Shown here piece after piece: positions 55,470 to 64,000 of a stretch of 64,000 nt of DNA. The notes under the pieces were generated by a model. That model worked only from the letters and a program-made list of their open reading frames with translations. It ran no database searches and had not been told where the DNA came from. A program made the position numbers and the translations under genes. Source of the DNA: Anagrus nilaparvatae. Lineage: Eukaryota; Arthropoda; Insecta; Hymenoptera; Mymaridae. Every line of letters starts with the position of its first letter. Position 1 is the stretch's first letter. The stretch spans positions 4,278,001 through 4,342,000 of the forward strand of contig JAKSXM010000272.1 of NCBI GenBank assembly GCA_022575985.1, read 5' to 3'.

Positions 55470-55845
55470 TATTAGATATATTTCTAATTTTTATCAGCCA
55501 CTGATGTATTAACTAAATGTAGTAACTAAAAGAAACTTGAACAACTATTATCAGGCAGAACCCTAAAATAGGTTGTCGAGGGAAACAACGACTGCTTGTG
55601 CATCCTATGGGAGGGTAGCGAAGCTTTCTATTGCTGATCACTAATTATCTGTCTGGGTTCATTTGCCCGTAATTTTTATGGTTCAGTAAATTTTAGATAA
55701 TACTTTGGATAAAAAAAGGTTATTTTACAAAATATTGAGTGGCCTAAAACAATACATTTTTGAAAAAAGAAAATTGCAGGGGTCTAGGGGGGCGCAGACC
55801 CCTCGGTTGCTGCCAGGGCGAGCGAAGCGAGCCGGAGGCAGCTAG
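55470..55845 (+). mobile_element. Helitron-like 3' segment B, tandem duplicate
   Basis: It repeats the last ~375 bp of element A (TATCAGCCACTGATGTATTA ... GGAGGCAGCTAG) with few differences, and also ends in CTAG before T. It lacks its own 5' end. Confidence 0.7.
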
Positions 55846-56569
55846 TACTATATATATTTGAAAATTTATTTGTTTGTCTGTCTGTCCCCTCATCACGCAA
55901 GAACCACCGAACCAATTGGCATGAAACTGGTGTCAAAATAAAGAAAAAAAGTCTGTGGGTGACATAGGCCATAGATTCTTTGTTCAGCTATCGTAGTTTT
56001 TGAGATATAAAATTTTCAGTGATTTTGAACTTGACAAAATTTTAAAAAATTTTTTAAAAAATTGAAATATCTCGAGACTATTGAGAAATTTTATTGTCAC
56101 AAGTTTGAAGTATTCGATTCGGCACCAATTTTTACGCATTCTTCTAAATTTTTATTCAAAATGGAGGTATCTTTAAAATTTTATAAAATATTTTCCAAAC
56201 TGGTAAAAAAAATTTTTTTCATTTTTTTATTTTTTATGGTATTTTTTATAATTTATTTGTGTGCCTGTGTTTAATGAACGAAATTACACAAAACCGATGT
56301 TAAAATAAAGTGATATTTGTTTATGCTATTATATAAAAGAAATTAGTTATTTAATATTTAAAATGGTGTGTTAAATACTTTGACTACAAAAAATTTGTAT
56401 TGAAATTTTCAGCACAATGATTTATGGTATTTAATGATTCTGCAAAACTTTTTTATGTAGAATTATTGATTTGTCGAATAAGTTTTGATCAGATCCCTTG
56501 CTGATTTTTTACAGCAATACAAACAGAAGTAAATGCGACACAGGGGGGGGGGGCTATCACCTATGCTAG
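55846..56569 (+). mobile_element. Helitron-like element C
   Basis: Begins in TATATATATTTGAAAATT with TTTGTTTGTCTGTCTGTCCC and AACCACCGAACCAATTGG, classic Helitron 5' sequence, and ends ATGCTAG before T. It includes a poly-G run near 56543-56553. No Rep/helicase. Confidence 0.55.
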
Positions 56570-56572
56570 TAT

Positions 56573-56760
56573 ATATATTAGAGTGGACCTAAAATTAGAG
56601 TTTTGGGAAAAACTTTGCTCCCCGGGTTTTTTTGTGAAGTTTTGGTCATAAAAAGTCCCCAGCTCCAAGGATTTTGATTTTGCTTTGCAAAAACACGTGC
56701 CTGTAAGCACCTCCATTTTCCCATTTAAATAACATGGGAATTTTAACTTTTCAGCTTTCT
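56573..56760 (+). mobile_element. single arm of the AGAGTGGACC fold-back
   Basis: Closely matches 18686-18875: TATTAGAGTGGACCTA, TTTGCTCCCCGGGT, CAAAAACACGTGCCTGTAA, AAATAACATGGGAATTTT. No partner arm nearby. Confidence 0.82.
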
Positions 56761-57141
56761 TATTTTTTAACGCTCTGAAAAAATTTTTTTAAACACTACC
56801 AAACAGATAGAAAATGATGTTTAGACATATAAAAACTGATCCCCAAAATTATAGCAGTCCCAGAACACTTTGTTTTAACAAAATAAAATTTTTAAAAATC
56901 GCAATCTTCCCATTTAAAATACATTGTTTTTTATTTATAATGTATTATTATTTCTATTAATCACAAAATAATAAATTATTTAATTCTATAAACTGTTTGA
57001 TTCTTTAAAAAATGCCAATATAACTTTTAAATCTTAAGGCCATGTTCAGTTGGGATTGATGATTTTTTTGTTAAAGAGGGAGCTACTGTACCTCATGGTT
57101 AAAATTGGCCAAATTTTCAATTATTTGGGATCAAATTAAAA

Positions 57142-57345
57142 AACTAATAGAGGACACACCTAGAAAATAATAAAAACATTAATTTCCCAAATTTTCAAGC
57201 AATAAAATGCTTTATTTTTCGAGAAAGTTACTTTTTGCGTTAATCAAACGCAAAAAGTAACTTTCTCAAAAAGTAAAGAATTTTATTGTTTGAAAATTTG
57301 GGAAATAAATAGTTTTATCATTATCTAGGTGTGTCTTCTATTATA
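57142..57345. mobile_element. ~200-bp hairpin element
   Basis: Arms from ACACACCTAGAAAATAATAA and mirrored TTATCATTATCTAGGTGTGT enclose AACGCAAAAAGTAACTTTCT and its inverse. A MITE-like fold-back without coding content. Confidence 0.75.
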
Positions 57346-58138
57346 ATTGAATAATATTACAATTTTTTTTTTAATATTTTTTATTTGAAAAGAAAAGATA
57401 AAACAGTAAAATTGAGTAAATAAAAGAATAGATGTACGATACTGTTTAAAATGTCCAACTGCAGAGGTCGCATCAAAAGTTGTTTATTTATAAAAAAAAA
57501 AAAAACATAACCCGTACTTTATTTGTGCATGTGACTGTTGAATAATTCAACAAAGTTGAAGTTTGAAAGTATTATTTATTTTTAATAGCTTATGAATAAT
57601 TTATTAATTATTTTGATAATTATTAAATTAAATACTAAAAGATTTTGTGCCATAAAAGGTAAGATTTTATTAAAACATTTAAAATTTTTTAGAAATTAAA
57701 AATTATAATTGGTTTTTAGTCGTCAAGACTTATTATTTATTTAGAAACAACTGGTAGTCACTCTGTTAAATTAAATCTAAATTTATAATGATGGAAAAAT
57801 TTGCCTTAGTGAATTGAATAGTTGGCATGGACGTTGACCAAAAGAAAAATGGAATGCAGGAGATAATTACGTTATGACCTTTATTGATAATGATTTATCA
57901 TTTGATGAAAATAAAAAAATGGAGTGTCGCACTTCAATTTCATCAATGTCACTTAGTTCTCATTTTCAAAATGGATGGTAAACAGCAATTAGTCAATTAA
58001 AACATTTAAAAAAAGAAAATTCCGTTACATATTCACACCAGCATTATTTGATAATAATAATGAGTAAAAAACATGGTAATTTATTTATTTTTCATTAACC
58101 AATTGTTGTGCATAAAAACATTAACCTTTTTAATTAAG

Positions 58139-59890
58139 TTCCAGAAAACACAGCTGATCATGGATCACCTCTTTGTTTTAGTTTAAATTTACAGTTAAAA
58201 CCACATGCAACATTTAGAAAACCAGTTCAAGAATGTCCTACGAGTCTTTTCGGTTCTGATAATCTTTTAAAACTAGAAGAATATATTAACCGTTAACATG
58301 TTGATCTCACTTCTTCATCGCTTTCAGTAGAATCATCTAAAGAAATGGCAGAAAATAAAACTTTTAACTGCCCTCTTTGTTTCATTGATTTTTCTAAATC
58401 TTCAGATCTTGAGCTTCATGTTAATATTTAGTGCAAAGATATTTTAAGGTATTTGAAATACTAATATTAACTTTAACGTTTTATTCTCAAATTTAATTAT
58501 ATTTTTTTATTTGACAGTCCTGCTAATAATAAATCATCATGAACAGCGATTTCTAATCGTGAAAAAGAAACACCAACTTGCCCAATTTGTTTTAGTAAAT
58601 CTTTTAAAAACAGTGAAGTACTAATTATTCGTACCCAAGAGCATTTTTCTAAAAAAGAATTGCCGCCAATTACACCAGATGTATCAAGTGATAAGTTACT
58701 TACTAAAGGCATAGAAAAACAAGAAAAAGAAGCCAGAAAGATACAAGAACAAAAAGAATTTGTTATGCTACAAGCTCAATATGGAATGGATAATCAAGGT
58801 AATTTCAGAGGGCAAAGTGTAACTAATAAGCAAAAAGCTGTGTATTTGCTGGTGAAATGTCCATAGCTGATTATTACGAAAAATAAATAGAACCTAAAAT
58901 AGCTGAAAATAAACGCATTAATGATGGTAGTTCTTGTACCTAAGGTATATTTTTTTCAAAATTTATTTCATAAAAAAAAAAAATCACTCATTTAATTCTA
59001 ACTTTAATTTTAAACAGGGTTGATTCTTAAAATAGGATCTATTATTCAAGCCTCAAGTAATGTTATAAACACTTGGATGTGTTTAATGGTGGATCTTTAT
59101 GTTGTTATCTACTGAGACAAGGAATGGGGTTGTGGTTACCGAAATACTCAGATGTTAATATCATCTGTATTACATCATACGAAGTACAATGAAGTATTAT
59201 ATAAAATTTGTACCTTAGTCGGCAGTAGCATTTTTTCTGATACTCATCACGCTTCTCAGTACCATCAATATCAAAAATTCAAAAAATTATAGAATGGGCT
59301 TGGGGACCAAGGATTTGATGTACAGTAAATTAGTACCAGAAAATGGATTGGTGCAACTGAAGTTGTAACATTTTTTTCTACTTTAAAAATCAAGTATGTA
59401 TTATTTAAGTGTAACGTTACTTTAAAAATTATAATTTAACATTAAATTTTAAGGTGTCAATTGATTTTCGTTGACCAACTAGTCCTAATGGTGGTCATCT
59501 AGAAATTTTTAAATGGGTTTTAAAATACTTCTCCTTTATATCTCCAATATTAGGGTAAAGTTAAAAATGTTATTTTACACTTTTGAGATAATTGAAAGAA
59601 TTTTTATTATTTTAGGCCATAGTCGTCAGACAATAATGGGGGTAGAATTATTAAGAAACGGTTATGTAGTGATGTTAGTATTGGATCCAAGCTATAGTCC
59701 TTCACAAATGGCACAACTTAATAATTAAAGTAATGCAACAAGTAGCCATGAGTATTATATGAGTTTCAGCTGCTGCACTGAAAGCAAAACAATATCAAGT
59801 TGTATCAGTAGTTAGTACTTTGGACACAGAATTCAATATCAGCATAGCAAAGTTTTATGTTCTTTAAGAATACCTCCAGAAAGATGAAAG
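58139..59890 (+). pseudogene. ZUP1/ZUFSP-type ubiquitin peptidase (family C78), decayed, introns kept
   Basis: Exon-like pieces in order: a zinc-finger region (FGSDNLLKLEEYINR with stops, then TFNCPLCFIDFSKSSDLELH), an intron ending in TTTGACAG, TPTCPICFSKSFKN, the helix KLLTKGIEKQEKEARKIQEQ and MLQAQYGMDNQGNFRG, then a frameshift at 58840 (AGEMSIADYYEK continues in another frame). Next come DKEWGCGYRNTQMLISSVLH with the catalytic Cys motif, RKWIGATEVVTFFSTLKIK, a GT donor, TSPNGGHLEIFKWVLKYF, an intron, GHSRQTIMGVELL with the catalytic His, VMLVLDPSYSPSQM with the catalytic Asp, and LKAKQYQVVSVVS. Eight or so stops (for example just before DKEWGCG) and one frameshift break it. Introns argue for a duplicated rather than processed pseudogene. 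The active enzyme cleaves K63-linked ubiquitin chains. Confidence 0.82.
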
Positions 59891-62640
59891 CAAATGATGT
59901 TAGTGATACTGTTTTTGAAGAATCAAACGTTTGTCAATCAAGGGTATTTGAACATTTTCAATAATATACTTAAGTCCAATTTTAATAAATTAATTAGATG
60001 AAGCTTAAAAATTTTATTATAATTAAGAAACGTGATATTATTGTAAATTTAAAAGGGACTTAATATATTAGCTTAAGTTAAGAAAAAAATTTATGCTAAG
60101 CATTTTGGGAAAGGTAAAAGCTAATAAAAAGATTCTATTTCCATAAGTATGCTTAAATTGTAATAAAATGACTATTTTTATTTTCTGAATAGCGTAAATA
60201 GATAATTACATAAGGCTTCATAGTCAATGAGCCAAATATAGTCGTAGTCAATTTATCCTTACTAAACTCAATTAAAGTCCTTTTACAAAGATACTTTTAT
60301 TTTATAATTTAAAAAATAAATTTTTTGATTTTAGACTTTTTTATTTTTAAATTTTTGTGTACTTTTGTATTTTAGTTTCATGTAAGTATAATTTTAATGA
60401 TACATGAAAAGGTATAATCTTATAGCTTAACAATATGTTATGCACAAATCTTCTGATTACCTACTTTTAAAAAAATTCTCAAATCTATTGTATTAATATT
60501 AAAATTTAAATTTTGAAATTGTTATGTAAAATAAAAAAAACTGAATCTATAACTTACAATTAAAAATATATGCTTTTTAATGAAAAAAAAAATGTTTTAT
60601 TTATGAGTAAATAATTTTCATTCATCTTACATTTCAACAGCTTTTAAGTTCACATTAAAGGTTGATAAAACACTTTTTAAACCGCAAGATCTTGTCATTA
60701 GTCTAGACTAATACTTCAATTTAAGAATATATGCATTCGTTTTGTAAAAACCATGTATTTTAAGAAATTTGGTATGCTATTTTATTTACATTTTAGCCTA
60801 TATTTTTTTTAAGTAATGTACAATTTAAATATAAAATAATAAATTACAAACAATAATTACACTTATTCATACACAAATGATAATTTAACAAAACAAAGAA
60901 AACTACTGACCTAATTATTTCTAAATTAGATTCATAGTAAAATTTTGTTTTGCATTTTGTCAAAGATATCACTCATTGAGTATAACGATAACTTTATTAA
61001 TTACTAATATTAAATTAAATATAGTAAACTATTTATATGTTGAACCCTAGATACCGCAATAATATAATATGTAAACCATCAAGGCTATACCTACAATATA
61101 TATATTGCAGAATTAATTATAAAATTTATTATTATTATTTATTAAAAATTTAAATAATGTATTATGCAATTTATGAAAATTAATTCACTCAAAAATTGAA
61201 TAAATATTAAACTTTTTAAATTTTGAACAAAATTTTACTGCATTTATAAACCAATGGAAGTTTCTTGAACATAACAATTAATGCATCTCTGAGTACTAAT
61301 GACTATATGTATAACATCATTGGCAAATATATTCAGGAAACGTTCTTATTGGTTTTGACATTAAGTAAAATTTTGTTTAAAATTCAAAATATATATTTCT
61401 TGATAATATTTCGGTATTTTTTTATCATAAGAATGTTTAAAAAATTTTTCTTCAAAATATTTTAAATTTATTTATTTTAAAACTTTATTTTCTGTATAGA
61501 ATTTTGTTATTTTCTAATTAAAAATATGTTAGTGAACATAATATTTGCATAATTATGCTTCTTGCATTTTACCTGATGATTGCATTGTATATAAATTATT
61601 ATATTATTTCCAATAGCAAGAAATAATAGACCTTTATAATTCCCAATCATAAAATTTTAAATTTTCGCGTGCTTTGCAAAAGCTTACGAGGATATGCTAG
61701 GTCAGCGTCATCTGTAGGTTATGTGAGTATCGGCTGTAAACACGCGTGGAGGAAAAGCTGAGGAAAAAAATACAATAGTTTTTTTGTTTTAAGTTACATT
61801 TAGCGGGAAAAAACATAATGCAAATGCAATATAGAATAAATATGTTGAAAATTAAACTACTAATAAAATACAAAAGAAAATTATTTGTGTGTGAAGTTAA
61901 ATAAAATGCATTCAGTTTAACCGTGGTTCAACCTACTTAATGTTTAAATGGATAGTTTATTTTTGTACTTTTTTTAAAAAGATGCTAAAAACTGTATGAG
62001 TAAGCTGCTGTACACAGACGATTTTAGTGTTAAAAGTTCAACCCAGATAATTTGTAGATTACTCAATACTATATGCTCAGTAACAAATTTAAAAAGTTAT
62101 ATTTTTAACAATAATAAAAGAGATGAAGAAATTTAAGGCTTGCATCTATTTAACTGTTGAAGAAGTGAATTAAATTTTAATAATAAAAAGTGTAACTACC
62201 AGTATCACACTTAATATAATAATCTGTGACAATCTTTGATGATATCTAGCGAAGTAGGCTTATCTAGTACTTTCAACAACCACATAACTCTAATTAATTC
62301 TAATAATTTTACCACTATTGCTTCTCACACAGTAATTATGCAGCATTAACATTAAATTAGTATACAAATTTCTAATTTTTTTAAAAACTTAAATACTTAT
62401 ATATGTAATTATATATTTATGATAAATTTTTCTTTTACAGCGCATAATTGTGAAAATAGTAACAGTCATTACTAATATTGTAACATCCAACACATAATCA
62501 CATACCAAAAAATATAATGCAGCAGCAACATAATTCAGTTTCGTCTCAACTTCGTACTTTCATTATTTTTTAATTTCAAAAATTCTGAAACAAGTTCATA
62601 ATTAGAAGTTGGATTAAAAACTATAGTTATTTATTTTTAT
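59891..62640. other. AT-rich stretch without recognised gene
   Basis: No frame with protein-like composition. A short GC-richer patch at 61665-61760 (TTCGCGTGCTTTGCAAAAGC, AAACACGCGTGGAGG) stands out and might be promoter-like sequence, but nothing proves it. Confidence 0.45.
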
Positions 62641-62650
62641 AAAGCAGTAT

Positions 62651-62820
62651 TATGAGTTTTCTTCAATATGTGGATCTAATAACGAACTTCATAACTATTT
62701 TTGGCTCCACTTGTGCCTGTTCCGTTGCAGAAAGAACATATCGGTTTTGAGTAAGAAAGAATATTCATTATCCTATACCAGAACCAAATAACGTTTAGGA
62801 TTTTATATTACAAGAAATTT
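62651..62820 (+). pseudogene. possible decayed exon
   Basis: One frame reads MSFLQYVDLITNFITIFGST, CACSVAERTYRF, stop, VRKNIHYPIPEPNNV, stop, DFILQEI. The composition between the stops is more protein-like than random frames in this DNA. No family recognised; may belong with 63222-63530. Confidence 0.3.
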
Positions 62821-63221
62821 GTATCTGATCTGTATACAAATAAAGTTAATAAGTAAGTTTAGAAAATTGTTCAAATAATAATAAAGCATTTACTAATTTT
62901 TTTACGTTATAGGTACAGGTTTATCACTGCTGCATAGTTTTTTAATTTTTAATGGATACACTCTTTCTTATGTGTGTTGCATGGGAGATTCTGAGTATAG
63001 GAATCCCATATATTTATGTCTATTGTAATCATCATACCGCACTAAGGGGTAAACTATATTTATAATAATATAACTTGTAAATTATATTTATAATTATGAA
63101 TATAATCTAAAAATTAAATTATAAATTAAAAATTAATTTAAAATCAGGGACTGTTTTTATGATATAATTTTGATTAAAATTGACCAACATAAACATTTTA
63201 ACTACTTTTTTTTTTTTAATT

Positions 63222-63530
63222 TCAGGTGTTTCAATTAAAAAGTTCTAGTGATAATCTTCGTCAAGTAATAGTTAGTGCCCTTATAAGTTTTTCATGACTT
63301 ACAGATAGTAGCAATAAATAAACTTTGCAAGAATTCGGTGTAGTTGTTGGTTTAATTAAAGCAGCAACGGAAAGAAGCAATGAATCTAAATTTTATCTGC
63401 TTTATGGAATTTATAAGCTCATGGCAGTACAAATAAAATAGATAAATGCACAGTTAATGGAGCTTTAGCATTTTTTATCGAATTGTGAATTGACGATGCA
63501 CCATGTAAAACATTAGCTATTATTGAAATA
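63222..63530 (+). pseudogene. unrecognised decayed exon, helical-repeat-like
   Basis: After an acceptor-like TTTTTTAATTTCAG the frame gives VFQLKSSSDNLRQVIVSALI, a stop, LTDSSNK, a stop, TLQEFGVVVGLIKAATERSN and ESKFYLLYGIYKLM. A frameshift near 63420 then leads to HGSTNKIDKCTVNGALAFFI and DDAPCKTLAIIEIW. The alternating helical pattern resembles armadillo/HEAT-type repeats but I cannot name the family. Two stops in frame, one more later and the frameshift make it a broken copy. Confidence 0.5.
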
Positions 63531-63626
63531 TGGTTCAGGTATGTGGAGAAGTATTTCAAGTATTATTGCAATTTGGAATAATTATACAGAGTTATTATCT
63601 GTTAGCCTAATCACAAGTACACAAAC

Positions 63627-64000
63627 TCATACCATTCTTGAAAAAGTAAATCGGCAAATAAAATAAAGTGTTAGTACAAGTGGACTGCAATCAGCATCCT
63701 TATATTCTGCATTGAACTCTAGCATTCTTAATAAAGGGAATTTCCCTGAGAAAAAATATTCTTCAAGATACTTGAATGCAATTCCTGAATGCCTTAAACC
63801 AGCAAAAATTTTAAAAGACCTAAATAATTGAAAACAGATCGCATCAACAATTCCTTGAGCAACTTCTAACCAAGTTTCAGGTTCTTCAAAAAATTTCATA
63901 AATTCTTCTACTTTTGACATATCAACATTATTATCTAAAAAAAATTCAACTAAAAAATCTACAGCTACTCCTTCTGTTCTTTCAAATACATTTAGTGATT
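63627..64000 (-). CDS. unrecognised protein fragment, runs off the right edge
   Basis: An open frame of about 124 codons with no stop up to the window end. It reads TEGVAVDFLVEFFLDNNVDM, then SKVEEFMKFFEEPETWLEV, AQGIVDAICFQLFRSFKIFA, GLRHSGIAFKYLEEYFFSG and KFPLLRMLEFNAEYKD. Acidic, aromatic and amphipathic helices suggest a helical soluble domain. The codon composition and the GC-richer wobble positions look like real coding sequence, in contrast to the broken + strand exon next to it. The last residues (after about CSPLVL) may be intron read-through. No family recognised; an internal Met at 63920 is probably not the start. Confidence 0.5.
   Translation of the reverse strand, partial: SLNVFERTEGVAVDFLVEFFLDNNVDMSKVEEFMKFFEEPETWLEVAQGIVDAICFQLFRSFKIFAGLRHSGIAFKYLEEYFFSGKFPLLRMLEFNAEYKDADCSPLVLTLYFICRFTFSRMV

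Noticed and set aside
55784..55972. Minus-strand frame with SLALAATEGSAP ending
   Set aside because: Spans the junction between two Helitron segments; the Ala/Ser-rich tail comes from the GC-rich 3' hairpin.
61265..61465. 66-aa + strand frame
   Set aside because: Ile/Phe/Lys-only composition of AT-rich DNA, no context.

Overview
The window is AT-rich, intron-rich eukaryotic DNA, most likely from an arthropod and probably an insect. The one sound host gene recognised is an FKBP14-type ER peptidyl-prolyl isomerase on the + strand. The mobile elements (Penelope-like, P/THAP, hAT, Helitron, R1/Jockey-like LINE, Ty3/gypsy, many fold-back DNA elements) are those usual in insect genomes. The species cannot be fixed from sequence alone.

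Layout. 1-3070 holds a decayed P-element/THAP9-like transposase on the - strand, with MITEs in it. Three consecutive FKBP14-like exons lie at 4917-5080, 16509-16621 and 37039-37227; the last ends in HDEL, a stop and a polyadenylation signal. They are separated by introns of about 11.4 kb and 20.4 kb that consist largely of transposons: an R1-like LINE tail, a frame-broken Ty3/gypsy pol, a fold-back element with an ATGGCGGACC minisatellite, two further LINE fragments, at least four Penelope-like element (PLE) bodies with GIY-YIG domains and hammerhead-like RNA motifs, a Helitron with exon-like pieces, two copies of a 1.4-kb TA-flanked element, SINE-like tRNA heads and a 4.8-kb fold-back element.

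From 37.2 to 57.4 kb there is no gene. This is a field of inserted elements: a LINE tail, a complete non-autonomous hAT with 8-bp target duplication, nested TA-flanked fold-backs, long AT-rich macrorepeats, a flawless 113-bp hairpin and a tandem run of Helitron ends. At 58.1-59.9 kb lies an intron-containing but broken copy of a ZUP1/ZUFSP-type ubiquitin peptidase gene. The right edge (62.6-64.0 kb) has further decayed exon-like sequence on + and an unrecognised open frame on - that runs out of the window.

The most useful internal evidence comes from nesting. Where one element has jumped into one arm of an older inverted repeat, the other arm preserves the empty site, so target duplications can be read without a second genome: TA for the 1.4-kb element, CTA for a 334-bp MITE, and an A/T junction for the Helitron. 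The most complete retroelement is the PLE at 26425-29730: a 625-codon open frame, a perfect 41-bp inverted repeat and a 13-bp flanking direct repeat.
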